From contig CAIRAW010000002.1 of assembly GCA_903876735.1 (NCBI GenBank), positions 1 through 64,000 of the forward strand: 64,000 bases of DNA, given 5' to 3'. The notes beneath the pieces were generated by a model, which ran no database searches, was not told where the DNA came from, and saw only the letters and a program-made list of their open reading frames with translations. Below, piece after piece: positions 26,554 through 36,329 of the stretch (the first letter of the stretch is position 1; every line of letters starts with the position of its first letter). A program made the translations under genes and the position numbers. Source of the stretch: an uncultured beta proteobacterium. Lineage in GTDB: Bacteria; Pseudomonadota; Gammaproteobacteria; Burkholderiales; Burkholderiaceae_C.

Positions 26554-27570
26554 CTACTGATATCCGAACGAGCGCACGCGGGCCTCGTCGTCAGCCCAAC
26601 CGGAGCGCACCTTGACCCAGAGCTCGATGAAGACCTTGGCGTCCAGCGCCTTCTCCAGTTCCATCCGGGTTTCGGTCCCGATGCGCTTGATGCGCTCGCC
26701 CTTGTCCCCGATCACCATGGCTTTGTGCGTGTCGCGCTCGACCACGATGGTGGCGGCGATCTTGAGCAGGCGTTTGTTCTTGCCACGACCGGCCTCTTCC
26801 TCGAACTTGTCGATCACCACGGTGGATGTGTAGGGCAGTTCGTCGCCGGTCAACCGAAACAGTTTCTCGCGCACGGTTTCGCTGGCCAGGAATTTCTCGC
26901 TGCGGTCGGTGAGTTCGTCCTGCGCGTACCACCAGGCCTGTTCGGGCAGGAATTTTTCGCAGATCGTGAGCAGGCGCTCAATGTCCTTGGCGTTCTTGGC
27001 CGACATCGGCACAAACTCGGCGAAAGCACGGCGCTGCTGCATTTCCTGCAGCCAGGGCGCAATATCGGCGCGACGCGTGACCTGATCGAGCTTGTTCGCC
27101 ACCAGCAGCGTCGGGATGTCCGGGCCCAGCACGTCAAGCACCTTGGCATCAGCCTGGTTGAAGCGCCCGGCCTCGACCACGAACAGAATCAGGTCCACAT
27201 CACCGACGGCACCGAGCACGGTCTTGTTGAGCGACCGGTTCAGGGCATTGTTGTGCCGCGTCTGGAAACCGGGTGTGTCAACAAACACAAACTGCGTCGC
27301 ACCCTGGGTGTGCATGCCGGTGATGCGGTGGCGCGTGGTCTGTGCCTTGCGCGAAGTGATGCTGATCTTCTGACCGACCAAGGCGTTGAGCAGGGTCGAT
27401 TTGCCCACATTGGGCTTGCCAACAATGGCGATCAGGCCACAGCGCTGGCCTTCGACCGGAGCGCCAGCAGGTGCTGCCACGCGCATGCTCTTGAGCATGC
27501 TTTCAATATCGTTCTGGCCTTCAACGCCTGTTGCGTCTGGGTTCGAATCGGTTGTTTTGGTAGCAGTCAT
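26554..27570 (-). CDS. era: GTPase Era
   Basis: A 338-residue GTPase. G1 ([16 protein letters not shown]), G3 (DTPG), G4 (NKLD) and the C-terminal KH domain ([22 protein letters not shown]) are all present. A 30-residue N-terminal extension before the GTPase domain is unusual but common in betaproteobacteria. The ATG at 27570 overlaps the rnc stop (ATGA). Era binds 16S rRNA near its 3' end in 30S assembly. Confidence 0.95.
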   Translation of the reverse strand: MTATKTTDSNPDATGVEGQNDIESMLKSMRVAAPAGAPVEGQRCGLIAIVGKPNVGKSTLLNALVGQKISITSRKAQTTRHRITGMHTQGATQFVFVDTPGFQTRHNNALNRSLNKTVLGAVGDVDLILFVVEAGRFNQADAKVLDVLGPDIPTLLVANKLDQVTRRADIAPWLQEMQQRRAFAEFVPMSAKNAKDIERLLTICEKFLPEQAWWYAQDELTDRSEKFLASETVREKLFRLTGDELPYTSTVVIDKFEEEAGRGKNKRLLKIAATIVVERDTHKAMVIGDKGERIKRIGTETRMELEKALDAKVFIELWVKVRSGWADDEARVRSFGYQ

Positions 27571-28253
27571 GTTTTTACTTTTGCCTTGATGGTTTGCAGC
27601 ATGGCACTGGCCGCGGCCTGCTCTCCGGCGCGGCGCGAGCCCCCGATGCCCCGCTCGCAAAAATTGAGTTCGATGATTTCACATTCGACATCAAAGGTCT
27701 GTTTATGGGCGACGCCAAGGGTGCCAACGACCCGGTACAGTGGCAAACTCATCTTGCGTCCCTGCAACCACTCCTGTAATTCAGTCTTCGGATCCTTGCC
27801 AATGGCCTGCATCTCGGGGTTGATTTCCACCGCCTTGAAAAGCCGATGAACCAGGCTTTGCGCCGCCGCAAACCCGGCATCCAGATAAACCGCACCGATC
27901 AAGGCTTCCAGGGCATCGGCCAGGATCGACGGCCGCTTCTGGCCGCCTGAACGGGCCTCGCCCTCGCCGAGCCGGATCACATCCGACAAGCCCAAGCCAA
28001 CGGCCAACTGGTGCAAGGTGTCCTGCTTGACCAGATTGGCGCGTACGCGGGACAGGTCACCTTCGGGTAAAGAACTCAGACGCTCGAACAAGAGATCGGC
28101 CACCGCCAAGTTGAGGACGGAATCGCCCAGAAACTCGAGGCGTTCGTTGTGATCAATCGAAAAACTGCGATGCGTCAACGCCCGGGTCAACAGGTTGGGA
28201 TTGCGGAATTCATGCTGCAAACGGCTCTGCAGTGCCTTCAAGCCTTCATTCAC
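27567..28253 (-). CDS. rnc: Ribonuclease III
   Basis: A 228-residue double-strand RNase. The catalytic [15 protein letters not shown] and [15 protein letters not shown] motifs and a C-terminal dsRNA-binding domain (residues about 155-225, ending [15 protein letters not shown]) are complete. It processes rRNA precursors and is usually cotranscribed with era, as here. Confidence 0.96.
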   Translation of the reverse strand: MNEGLKALQSRLQHEFRNPNLLTRALTHRSFSIDHNERLEFLGDSVLNLAVADLLFERLSSLPEGDLSRVRANLVKQDTLHQLAVGLGLSDVIRLGEGEARSGGQKRPSILADALEALIGAVYLDAGFAAAQSLVHRLFKAVEINPEMQAIGKDPKTELQEWLQGRKMSLPLYRVVGTLGVAHKQTFDVECEIIELNFCERGIGGSRRAGEQAAASAMLQTIKAKVKT

Positions 28254-28278
28254 GCGGCTATACCTCTGCCTTGCTGCA

Positions 28279-28635
28279 TTATTTGGAACTTCCGCTGTAC
28301 TTGAGCGTCAGGTAAGCCGGGCCGGTCAGGTGAATTTCACGCTGGTAAGCGAAACTGACAACAACCTTATCGCCCTCTTTGCTCACCTCGATATCCTTGC
28401 CGGCAATGGATTTGATGTTGTCGATGGCCGCCGCCTTGTCAAAAATACTGCGCACTTCCGGCACCGAATTGCCCTGGCTTGATTTGGTGGCGGCCTTGAG
28501 GACGGCCTGGTATTCAATCGCCGTCGGCACAATTTGCGCGACGATGACACCCGCCATGGCCAGCACGCTGCCCACCATCAGCAGCCCGAGGAATGACAGG
28601 CCACGCTGCCTGCATCTGGATTGAACACGCTTCAT
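28279..28635 (-). CDS. DUF4845 protein
   Basis: A 118-residue protein. The N-terminus (QRGLSFLGLLMVGSVLA) resembles a type IV prepilin signal and transmembrane helix; the remaining part matches DUF4845, always found between lepB and rnc in betaproteobacteria. Function not known. It probably faces the periplasm. Confidence 0.85.
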   Translation of the reverse strand: MKRVQSRCRQRGLSFLGLLMVGSVLAMAGVIVAQIVPTAIEYQAVLKAATKSSQGNSVPEVRSIFDKAAAIDNIKSIAGKDIEVSKEGDKVVVSFAYQREIHLTGPAYLTLKYSGSSK

Positions 28636-28647
28636 ATGAACTCCTGA

Positions 28648-29613
28648 TCAATCGAACGACCCGATGCGCTTCAAACTGCTGAAGTTCATCCAGACAAAGA
28701 AGGCCTTGCCCACAATGTTCTTGTCGGGGACAAACCCCCAGTAACGCGAATCCAGGGAATTATCCCGGTTGTCGCCCATCATGAAATAGTGGCCATCAGG
28801 CACCTTGCAGACCACACCTTCAATACTATAAATGCAGTTTCGCTTGAACGCAAAGTCATCGGCACCCGGCACAAATGCGGGGCGATCATCGTCGTTGAGC
28901 AAGCGATGCGGGCGCGCACCCAGCGTTTCTTCATACTGCTTGAAATAGCGCATCACATCTTCATCAAAGAACTCCGACACTGCCGCGGTCTTGATCACCT
29001 GGCCGTTGATGGTCAGGCGCTTGTTCAGGTAGGCTACTTCGTCGCCCGGCAGGCCCACCACCCGTTTGATGTAGTCCAGGCTGGGCTTTGGCGGGTAGCG
29101 GAACACCATGACATCGCCGCGCTGGGGCTTGGCTCCCTCGGTGATTTTGGTGTTGAGCACCGGCAGTCGCAAACCATAATGAAACTTGTTGACGAGGATG
29201 AGGTCGCCCACCAGCAGGGTCGGGATCATGGAGCCAGAAGGGATCTTGAACGGCTCAAACAGGAACGATCGCAAGAAGAAGACGGCGATGATGACCGGAA
29301 AGAGACCGGCGGTCCAATCCAACCACCAGGGTTGCGCCAGGATGCGGTCTCTGGCGACTGCCAGGTTGTCATCCACCTGGCTGATACCCATCTTGCCGAG
29401 TTCCTCGCGCCGCTGCAGTGCCTGCGCTTCAAGCAGCGCTGCCGCGTTTTGCCGCTGCGGCAAAAAATAGAAACGCTCTGCCAGCCAGTAGATACCTGTA
29501 ACCAGCGTCGCCAGAAACAGCAGCAGGGCAAAGTTGCCCTCCAGCACGCCGAAATACCAAGCGCCGGCGTAGCCGACAAAAGCCGCCAGAATGAACGAAG
29601 TCAGAACTTGCAT
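28648..29613 (-). CDS. lepB: Signal peptidase I
   Basis: A 321-residue membrane protease. The catalytic Ser lies in IPSGSMIPTLLVGD and the Lys in DYIKRVVGLPGDEV; the C-terminal box GDNRDNSLDSRYWGFVP is also present. Three hydrophobic helices precede the catalytic domain. It removes signal peptides from exported proteins. The first codon overlaps the lepA stop. Confidence 0.96.
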   Translation of the reverse strand: MQVLTSFILAAFVGYAGAWYFGVLEGNFALLLFLATLVTGIYWLAERFYFLPQRQNAAALLEAQALQRREELGKMGISQVDDNLAVARDRILAQPWWLDWTAGLFPVIIAVFFLRSFLFEPFKIPSGSMIPTLLVGDLILVNKFHYGLRLPVLNTKITEGAKPQRGDVMVFRYPPKPSLDYIKRVVGLPGDEVAYLNKRLTINGQVIKTAAVSEFFDEDVMRYFKQYEETLGARPHRLLNDDDRPAFVPGADDFAFKRNCIYSIEGVVCKVPDGHYFMMGDNRDNSLDSRYWGFVPDKNIVGKAFFVWMNFSSLKRIGSFD

Positions 29614-31427
29614 TAACCGTCCACCTGCAGGATTGCCAGGAATGCTTCCTGCGGAACTTCGACCGAACCAATCTGCTTCATGCGCTTCTTGCCTTCTTTT
29701 TGCTTGTCCAGGAGCTTGCGCTTGCGTGAAATATCACCACCGTAGCACTTGGCGATCACGTTCTTGCGCAGCGCCTTGATTGTCTCACGCGCGATGATAT
29801 TGGCGCCGATGGCGGCCTGGATCGCAACGTCGTACATCTGGCGGGAAATGACCTCTCGCATCTTGGCCACGACAGCGCGGCCGCGGTATTGCGACTGGGA
29901 GCGGTGAACAACGATGGACAGGGCATCGACTTTGTCGCCGTTGAGCAGGATGTCGACTTTCACCACGTCGGCGGTGCGGTACTCCTTGAACTCATAGTCC
30001 ATCGAAGCGTAGCCACGCGACACCGACTTGAGCTTGTCAAAGAAATCCATCACGATTTCGGCAAGCGGCATCTCATAGGTAAGCATCACCTGTCGCCCGT
30101 GGTACGCCATGTTCATCTGCACACCGCGCTTCTGATTGGCCAGCGTCATGACGGCGCCCACGTAATCCTGCGGCATGTACAGATGCACGGTGACGATGGG
30201 TTCGCGCACTTCATCGAGGCGCCCCTGGTCTGGCATCTTGGACGGGTTCTCGACCATTTTGACCGTGCCGTCGACCTGCACCACCTGGTAGACCACGCTT
30301 GGCGCGGTCGTGATCAAATCCTGATCAAACTCCCGCTCCAGCCTCTCCTGCACGATCTCCATGTGCAGCAAACCGAGAAAGCCACAGCGAAAACCAAAAC
30401 CCAGTGCCTGCGAGACCTCTGGTTCGTACTGCAGCGACGAATCGTTGAGCTTGAGTTTCTCCAGACTGTCGCGCAAACCTTCGTACTGGTTGGCTTCGGT
30501 CGGGTAGAGGCCGGCAAAGACCTGGGGCTGAATCTCCTTGAAGCCAGGCAAAGGCTCGGTCGCGGTGAAGGCCGCGCCGCCGGTGCCGAGTTTGATCAGG
30601 GTGATGGTGTCGCCCACCTTGGCGGCCTGCAGTTCACGAATGCCTGCGATGATGTAGCCGACCTCACCCGCTTCAAGCGATTCACGTGACTCGTTGGCAG
30701 GCGTGAAGACGCCCAAGCTATCGGCGTTGTAGGTCGTGCCGGTGGCCATCATCTTGATGCGCTCACCCTTGGCAAGGCGTCCATCAACCACGCGCACCAG
30801 CATCACCACGCCGACATAGGTGTCGAACCAACTGTCGACAATCATCGCGCGCAGCGGACCATTGGGGTTCCCCTTGGGGGCCGGAATCCTGGCGACCACG
30901 GCTTCAAGAATTTCTTCGATGCCCATGCCGGTCTTGGCAGAACAGGCAATCGCATCGGTGGCGTCAATGCCGATCACATCTTCGATTTCAATTTTTGCGT
31001 TTTCGGGATCGGCGTTGGGCAGATCCATCTTGTTCAGAACAGGCACCACCTCGACACCGAGTTCGAGCGCGGTGTAGCAGTTGGCAACGGTCTGCGCTTC
31101 CACACCCTGACTGGCATCGACCACCAGCAATGCACCCTCGCAAGCGGAGAGGGAACGACTCACCTCATAGGAGAAGTCGACATGCCCGGGGGTATCGATC
31201 AGATTGAGGTTGTAGATCTGCCCATCGAGGGCTTTGTACTTGAGTGCGGCAGTCTGCGCCTTGATGGTTATCCCACGCTCTTTCTCGATGTCCATTGAGT
31301 CCAGAACCTGCGCCTGCATCTCACGCTCCTGCAGGCCACCACAACGCTGGATCAGACGATCCGCGAGTGTGGATTTGCCGTGATCGATGTGGGCACTGAT
31401 CGAAAAATTTCTGATGTGATTCATCAA
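29613..31427 (-). CDS. lepA: Elongation factor 4 (LepA)
   Basis: A 604-residue GTPase with G1 ([13 protein letters not shown]), G3 (DTPGHVDF), G4 (NKMD) and the C-terminal LepA domain ([20 protein letters not shown] and [18 protein letters not shown]). It acts on the ribosome during elongation or initiation. The upstream region contains a leader frame and a terminator (31467-31694), which may control its expression. Confidence 0.96.
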   Translation of the reverse strand: MMNHIRNFSISAHIDHGKSTLADRLIQRCGGLQEREMQAQVLDSMDIEKERGITIKAQTAALKYKALDGQIYNLNLIDTPGHVDFSYEVSRSLSACEGALLVVDASQGVEAQTVANCYTALELGVEVVPVLNKMDLPNADPENAKIEIEDVIGIDATDAIACSAKTGMGIEEILEAVVARIPAPKGNPNGPLRAMIVDSWFDTYVGVVMLVRVVDGRLAKGERIKMMATGTTYNADSLGVFTPANESRESLEAGEVGYIIAGIRELQAAKVGDTITLIKLGTGGAAFTATEPLPGFKEIQPQVFAGLYPTEANQYEGLRDSLEKLKLNDSSLQYEPEVSQALGFGFRCGFLGLLHMEIVQERLEREFDQDLITTAPSVVYQVVQVDGTVKMVENPSKMPDQGRLDEVREPIVTVHLYMPQDYVGAVMTLANQKRGVQMNMAYHGRQVMLTYEMPLAEIVMDFFDKLKSVSRGYASMDYEFKEYRTADVVKVDILLNGDKVDALSIVVHRSQSQYRGRAVVAKMREVISRQMYDVAIQAAIGANIIARETIKALRKNVIAKCYGGDISRKRKLLDKQKEGKKRMKQIGSVEVPQEAFLAILQVDG

Positions 31428-31466
31428 CGAGAACGCTTAAGTGTTTGAATTAAAACGATGAGACAA

Positions 31467-31499
31467 GAAAAAAGGGCGCGTCGAATTGTGACGCGCCCT
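31467..31499 (-). terminator. Terminator upstream of lepA
   Basis: On the minus strand AGGGCGCGTC, a seven-base loop and GACGCGCCCT form a perfect ten-base-pair hairpin followed by a T run. It lies 40 bases before the lepA start, so it either ends an upstream short transcript or acts as an attenuator of lepA. Confidence 0.75.
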
Positions 31500-31628
31500 G
31501 AACCAACAATCATTGGCAACTGCGAAGGTTGGAAACTCATTGTAGGCAAAAAGCCGGCAAGGTACAGCCCCAAAAAACCTTAGCAGGCGTCGTTGCAGAG
31601 TAGCAACAAGAAATTTATACACAGCTTA

Positions 31629-31694
31629 TTAACAATTTTGAACCCTTAAGCATTGGACAACATGTGGGTGAACTGTGGACGGACGGTGGATCAT
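31629..31694 (-). CDS. 21-residue leader peptide before lepA
   Basis: ATG at 31694 with a strong ribosome site (GGGAGGA, six bases upstream) opens the frame MIHRPSTVHPHVVQCLRVQN followed by Cys and TAA. It is His- and Val-rich (four His, three of them in the first eleven residues). It lies between a TAGAAT -10 box and the terminator before lepA. The layout resembles a leader peptide of an attenuator but the biological role is guessed. Confidence 0.5.
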   Translation of the reverse strand: MIHRPSTVHPHVVQCLRVQNC

Positions 31695-31762
31695 TGGAAT
31701 TCCTCCCGTATCGTGAACTGCAGTTCGTTTGATATGCCTGCAGTCGGCGATTAACAGCCCCT

Positions 31763-31768
31763 ATTCTA
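31763..31768 (-). promoter_or_regulatory. Possible -10 box of the lepA leader promoter
   Basis: TAGAAT on the minus strand, near consensus. No good -35 is seen at the usual distance. It is the closest promoter-like site upstream of the leader peptide and of lepA, and it lies downstream of the degP terminator. Confidence 0.4.
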
Positions 31769-31824
31769 ACCAAAACTTCAAATTGAAACTTTTTAAGTTA
31801 GTGATTGCACACATTAGACAATGC

Positions 31825-31861
31825 AAAAGACAGGTAAAAAATATTTTTTCACCTGTCTTTT
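31825..31861 (-). terminator. Terminator after degP
   Basis: An AT-rich hairpin with arms AAAAGACAGGT and ACCTGTCTTTT surrounds a loop that is itself self-complementary, ending in a T run. It follows the degP stop by about 70 bases on the minus strand and separates the rpoE regulon genes from lepA. The A run on the other arm would also let it work in the opposite direction. Confidence 0.75.
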
Positions 31862-31931
31862 GAAAACAAATTTGCACCCAAAAAGGTCAATATCCCAATT
31901 TTTCGCCAGGGTTTTTCCCAGGCGCCAGCAC

Positions 31932-33392
31932 TTACCGTGCTAAACGAATCACCGCATATTGCGCCCACTCGCCACGCCGAAACAGCACATTGACTGCCTT
32001 GCTCTTGTCCAACTTCGAGACCGTCGCTTCAAATTCCTTGACGTTGTTCACCTCGGTATTGGCAAGCTGAATAATCACATCGCCCTCACGTAAGCCGGCA
32101 CGTGCCGCGGCGTCGCTGGCTGCATCAACTTTCACGCCGCCCTTGATCTTGAGCTCTTTCTTCTGTGCATCGGTCAACTCACTGACCACCAGACCCAGTA
32201 TCTGCCCGGCGCTTGAAGCTTTGGGCTTGTCTTCCTTGTCAGCTGCTTTCTTGGCAGGCTTGTCGGCATCGATCTCGGCAATCACAACCGTCAGCTCTTT
32301 GCTGTGGCCACGGCGAAACACTGCCAGGGTGCTGCGCGTGCCGGGCTTGGTCCCGCCCACCATGCGCGGCAGGTCGATCGATTTCTCGACCGTCTTGCCA
32401 TCAAACCGGGTGATGATGTCCCCCGCCTCAACCCCCGCCTTTTCCGCTGGCGAGCCAGCCTCAACCGATCGCACCAATGCGCCTTGCGGTTTGCCGAGTC
32501 CGATCGACTCAGCCACTTCTTTCGTGACCTGATCGATCTGCACGCCAATCCGTCCCCGCGACACACGACCCGTTGCGCGCAACTGCTCGCTAACGCGAAC
32601 CGCTTCATCCATTGGAATGGCAAACGAAATACCCATGGAGCCACCCGAGCGCGAGTAAATCTGGCTGTTGATGCCCACCACCTCGCCACGCATATTGATC
32701 AGCGGCCCACCCGAATTGCCGGGATTGATCGCAACGTCGGTCTGAATGAAGGGGAGATAGTCGCCGGTTTCGCGCTGCTTTGCACTGACGATGCCGGCTG
32801 TTACCGAGTTCTCCAGACCAAATGGCGAGCCAATGGCCATCACCCACTCGCCCACCCTGAGCCGACTCACATCACCAACCTTGACCGCTGGCAGACCGGT
32901 CGCATCGATCTTGACAATCGCGACGTCGCTGCGCTTGTCAGCACCAATGATCTTGGCCTTGAATTCACGCTTGTCAGTCAGCGTCACCAGCACTTCGTCA
33001 GCGCCGTCAATCACGTGCGCATTGGTCATGATGAGACCGTCGGCTGAAAGGACAAAACCCGATCCGACACCGCGCGGTTGCTCCTCCGAATGAGGCCGCT
33101 GCGGATTGGGCGCCTGGCGTGGCGCATTGGGAATGGGCAAACCAAAACGGCGGAAAAACTCCAGCATTTCTTCCTGTCCGGCAGCGTCAGGGCCACCGCG
33201 AGAAGTCACTTTTTCAAGGGTTCGGATATTGACCACCGACGGTCCGACCTGCTCCACCAGATCGGTGAAATCCGGCAGAGTCCGGCTCTGCGCCATGGCG
33301 GCAGTGGATGGCACCAGGGCAAGCGCCGTCGTCACGGCAAAGCTGCCTGCGAGAAAACTGGTGCGCACTTTTTTCCAATCGATTTGAATCAT
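31932..33392 (-). CDS. degP: Periplasmic serine protease DegP/MucD
   Basis: A 486-residue Do-family protease. A signal peptide (TSFLAGSFAVTTALALVPST..AMA) leads to a trypsin-like domain with His (TNAHVIDG), Asp (RSDVAIVK) and Ser (GNSGGPL). Two PDZ domains follow, at about residues 275-360 and 390-470. It degrades misfolded envelope proteins. The start at 33392 has AAAGG six bases before it; ATG at 33395 is also possible. The gene is the distal member of the rpoE-rseA-rseB-degP cluster. Confidence 0.93.
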   Translation of the reverse strand: MIQIDWKKVRTSFLAGSFAVTTALALVPSTAAMAQSRTLPDFTDLVEQVGPSVVNIRTLEKVTSRGGPDAAGQEEMLEFFRRFGLPIPNAPRQAPNPQRPHSEEQPRGVGSGFVLSADGLIMTNAHVIDGADEVLVTLTDKREFKAKIIGADKRSDVAIVKIDATGLPAVKVGDVSRLRVGEWVMAIGSPFGLENSVTAGIVSAKQRETGDYLPFIQTDVAINPGNSGGPLINMRGEVVGINSQIYSRSGGSMGISFAIPMDEAVRVSEQLRATGRVSRGRIGVQIDQVTKEVAESIGLGKPQGALVRSVEAGSPAEKAGVEAGDIITRFDGKTVEKSIDLPRMVGGTKPGTRSTLAVFRRGHSKELTVVIAEIDADKPAKKAADKEDKPKASSAGQILGLVVSELTDAQKKELKIKGGVKVDAASDAAARAGLREGDVIIQLANTEVNNVKEFEATVSKLDKSKAVNVLFRRGEWAQYAVIRLAR

Positions 33393-33441
33393 CATCGACC
33401 TTTCTTTGAAAACAAATGGATGAATGCTGCTATCTGGGGAC

Positions 33442-34482
33442 TCATTTGTTGCGCTCAAGACCCTGTGCGAAGGCCATCAGCGTCGGGACCGGCACCTCAC
33501 CGACCGCGGTCAACCACCAATCTCCAATACGCCGTGTCAGCGTGTGGGTGGCGCCCGTGGCAAGGGCAGTGGGCCCGCGATGACGCCGGGGATCGAAGAC
33601 GTCGACAAAAAGCGACACCGAGGCCAACCCGTCGGAAAAAATCCATTGCAGGGTGCTCTCGCCGCGCCCCGCTGCGGCCACCCCTATCGCGCGCTTATAA
33701 CAATTCATCGGCTTGAACCCGGGCACGCCATTCTTGAGCACCCAGCCTTCACCAGCGGGAAGTGTCTTCACCAGGTCAGGCTTTTCCACCTGGTAGCCTG
33801 CGGTCTGCCCCATCATCCCGGTCAGTTTGGCCATATCGACCGGTGCGTCCAGCAGCAACTCGGTAAATGCGGCCTGTTCCAACACTGCGCCGTCACCGTC
33901 CAGAGTCTGCAATTTGAGAACCAGGCCAGACGTCTTCTCGGTCCAGACCCGGTAGCCAAAGCGCAAGCCGTCTCTTGGCCGAAGTTCCGTGACTTCAGCT
34001 TCCAGCCCCGCGACACGTCCCTTACCTGTCGCGCCGAGAGCATAAAACTGTGAGATGGAAGAATCGCTGGCTTGCAGCAAATTCTGAAAAAATGCCAGGG
34101 ACTCGCGTTTTTCCACCACCACCACCCGACTCTCTGTGAGAAAGGTGAGCACCTGATCGTTGTGCCGGAACGTGGATCGCGGCGCACCGGTCAGCGATTC
34201 AACACGCTCGACCTGTTGCTCACCATCACAAACATGCCAGATGCGCGCACTCGACAGGGCTGTGCCAGCTGAAACCACATAAGTCCCGACATACGCCCGT
34301 CGGCGCGAGGCCTCGTGCATGCGCGCCAGCCACGCATTGACATTGCGTTCTTCCGCTTTTGCATCAATCGCAACATTCCGCGCCGCTACTGAACTGGTCT
34401 GCGCCCCGAGCCCGGCACTCAGAACCAATGCCAGCAGGCTAGCCAGCATGCGCCAAAGCATCTTACCCTTCAAGGGATTCAA
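33442..34482 (-). CDS. rseB: Sigma-E regulatory protein RseB/MucB
   Basis: A 346-residue periplasmic protein. It has a signal peptide (LASLLALVLSAGLGAQ) and the MucB/RseB domains with YVGTYVVSAGTALSSARI, DGLRFGYRVWTEKTSGLVLKL and a small C-terminal domain. It binds RseA and blocks its cleavage until lipoprotein or lipopolysaccharide stress signals release it. The start overlaps the RseA stop. Confidence 0.92.
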   Translation of the reverse strand: MNPLKGKMLWRMLASLLALVLSAGLGAQTSSVAARNVAIDAKAEERNVNAWLARMHEASRRRAYVGTYVVSAGTALSSARIWHVCDGEQQVERVESLTGAPRSTFRHNDQVLTFLTESRVVVVEKRESLAFFQNLLQASDSSISQFYALGATGKGRVAGLEAEVTELRPRDGLRFGYRVWTEKTSGLVLKLQTLDGDGAVLEQAAFTELLLDAPVDMAKLTGMMGQTAGYQVEKPDLVKTLPAGEGWVLKNGVPGFKPMNCYKRAIGVAAAGRGESTLQWIFSDGLASVSLFVDVFDPRRHRGPTALATGATHTLTRRIGDWWLTAVGEVPVPTLMAFAQGLERNK

Positions 34483-35117
34483 CGACCTGCTCCTTCAAAG
34501 GCGGTATTGCGAAGAAACCCGGCTGACATCGCCAGCGCCGAGCCGCCACCTGACTGCCGATGCGCCGCCAACAGAGCATCAAGTTGCGGATCTCGCACCA
34601 TGATCTGCGGCTCACCCGCATTGACCGTCACCGTCTGCGGCGACCGGATCGCACCGGCACCCCTTTGCGTTTGCACCTGGGCCAGTTGCTCCGCGTCACG
34701 CTGCACCCCTCCCATTTGCCAGCCGATAAACCCGACCGCGAGAAGCGACGCCAGCCCGGCCAGCCATTTCCAGCCCACCTTGTAATCATTCGCCGCCCCT
34801 AGCGCTGCGTGGCCTGAAACACCTGCGCTGGCCGCCAATGGCTGTGCCACCAACCCCTCCTCCGAACCGGTACCAGGTGCCAACAGCATCTCCTGCTGCA
34901 GGCGAAGCTTGAGTCGTTGCGAAAAAGCAAGTTCGTGCGCACTGACCATGGCTTCGCCTGATCGCAACACATCACCCACCAGGTGATAGGCGTGCCAGTT
35001 CAAACGGGCTTCGTGATCTTCAGCAACCCACTCGACCGTGCGGGCAAACTCATCGCCCTGCAACTGCCCATCGGCCAGCGCCGACACCCATTCGTCCCTT
35101 TGTATTTCCTGCTTCAT
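34479..35117 (-). CDS. rseA: Anti-sigma-E factor RseA
   Basis: A 212-residue inner-membrane protein. Its N-terminal cytoplasmic part (MKQEIQRDEWVSALADGQL and DHEARLNWHAYHLVGDVLR) binds the sigma factor. One transmembrane helix (WLAGLASLLAVGFIGWQM) follows, and then a periplasmic tail. The start at 35117 is chosen to give the standard N-terminus; a longer frame begins at 35141. It is inactivated by regulated proteolysis. Confidence 0.9.
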   Translation of the reverse strand: MKQEIQRDEWVSALADGQLQGDEFARTVEWVAEDHEARLNWHAYHLVGDVLRSGEAMVSAHELAFSQRLKLRLQQEMLLAPGTGSEEGLVAQPLAASAGVSGHAALGAANDYKVGWKWLAGLASLLAVGFIGWQMGGVQRDAEQLAQVQTQRGAGAIRSPQTVTVNAGEPQIMVRDPQLDALLAAHRQSGGGSALAMSAGFLRNTAFEGAGR

Positions 35118-35153
35118 CGTTCCAATCCTGCATGCCGTCACTGGCGAAACCTG

Positions 35154-35804
35154 TCACCAGCGCTTGCCCGTCTGCCTTTCAAGCATGGGCCTCACTTTTC
35201 CCGATATGGTTTCCCGCGCCCGAAAGATCCGCGATCGCACCGTACCAATGGGGCAGTTCATCGCTTCCGAAATCTCCTCGTAACTCAGCCCTTCAATTTC
35301 CCGCAATACCAGCGCTTCCCGCAACTCCTGAGGCAGAGCCTCCAGCGCCCGATTCACCGCGGCCGCGATTTCCTTGGCAGCCAGCACCGACTCAGGCGTT
35401 TCGTCTGTCGTTGGTTCGCTTCCGGTCCAAAAAGTTTCATCACCTTCGTCATCTGATTTAAATGCATTCTCGGAGATCGTGGGGTCACGCTTGAGTTCCA
35501 GCAGGAACTTCTTGGCCGTATTGACAGCGATCCGGTACAACCAGGTGTAGAACTGGGCGTCCCCACGAAACTGGTGCAGTGCTCGGTAGGCACGAATAAA
35601 TGTTTCCTGCGCGATGTCCTCGACCAAATCAACATCACGCACCATGCGACCAATCAGGCGTTGAATCCGGCGCTGGTATTTGATGACCAACAGTTCAAAA
35701 GCGCCCTGGTCGCCCGCAAGCACCCGTTCGACCAGCATCACATCGCTACCGGCGGAACCGTCGGGAGAAATCAAAGGCGATGGGGGTATTGGCGTTGTGC
35801 TCAA
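35154..35804 (-). CDS. rpoE: RNA polymerase sigma factor RpoE
   Basis: A 216-residue ECF sigma factor of the RpoE type. Region 2 has DLVEDIAQETFIRAYRALHQF and TWLYRIAVNTAKKFL; region 4 has LPQELREALVLREIEGLSYEEISEAMNCPIGTVRSRIFRARE. It controls outer-membrane stress genes, among them the degP gene in this cluster. Two to three extra acidic residues in the linker (SDDEGDETFW) are a common betaproteobacterial variation. Confidence 0.94.
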   Translation of the reverse strand: MSTTPIPPSPLISPDGSAGSDVMLVERVLAGDQGAFELLVIKYQRRIQRLIGRMVRDVDLVEDIAQETFIRAYRALHQFRGDAQFYTWLYRIAVNTAKKFLLELKRDPTISENAFKSDDEGDETFWTGSEPTTDETPESVLAAKEIAAAVNRALEALPQELREALVLREIEGLSYEEISEAMNCPIGTVRSRIFRARETISGKVRPMLERQTGKRW

Positions 35805-36280
35805 GGCTTCAAATGGTCATTGTCCGCGTCGACTGCGGCACCTGAGTCGCTTCGCCGCCCCGCTGGCGCATGTGAATATACAGCCCGTCGCAGCGCATTC
35901 CAGCGCGCCGGATCACGACTGCGCTCGGGCCAAAGCCAGATGCGATTGCCATCGTCCGAACACAGGCTCAGCAACATGCAAAACTGCAAATCAAAATGCA
36001 GCATCACCGTCCCGGTCGTGAAAAACTCCCGGATCGTTGCGCTCCAGGTTTGACCGTCCCAGCGCAAGTCAACGCGGGGCGTACGATACCAAACCCGGAT
36101 CGCAGCAAAGCCAGCAAACAGCCCGATCACGGCATAAAGCCCCAGACGCCACCCGCCAGCATTGCCCCGATGCTGCCAGACCAGGCCCAGAAGCAGACAG
36201 GTCAAGCTGATAAACAGCAGCAAGCCACCATGAAAACGCGAACGCCCCACCGTAAAGGTTACCGCTGGGGCGCTGTGCAT
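35801..36280 (-). CDS. YgfX/CptA-like membrane protein (tentative)
   Basis: About 159 residues with two adjacent transmembrane helices (LLLFISLTCLLLGLVW and LGLYAVIGLFAGFAAIRVW), followed by a cytoplasmic domain with LRWDGQTW, VMLHFDLQFCMLLSL and IWLWPERSRDPARWNALRRAV. Two helices followed by a W-x-L-R-x-A-like end match the YgfX family, whose founding member affects cell-division and cytoskeletal proteins in E. coli. Start at 36280 is a guess; the longer frame runs back into fabF. The next gene (rpoE) starts four bases inside its end, so it may be coregulated with the stress system. Confidence 0.6.
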   Translation of the reverse strand: MHSAPAVTFTVGRSRFHGGLLLFISLTCLLLGLVWQHRGNAGGWRLGLYAVIGLFAGFAAIRVWYRTPRVDLRWDGQTWSATIREFFTTGTVMLHFDLQFCMLLSLCSDDGNRIWLWPERSRDPARWNALRRAVYSHAPAGRRSDSGAAVDADNDHLKP

Positions 36281-36329
36281 GGCGGAATCCACCGGGATGT
36301 GGATCTGAAAACGTTGCTTTAAAAAAACG

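Noticed and set aside
25939..27849. A 636-codon plus-strand frame across recO, era and rnc
   Set aside because: It is antisense to three well-conserved genes. Long false frames are common in GC-rich DNA, and its sequence has no recognisable domain.
31610..31625. A possible DnaA box (TTATACACA) before lepA
   Set aside because: A single site with one mismatch and no dnaA or dnaN nearby; chance is the simpler explanation.
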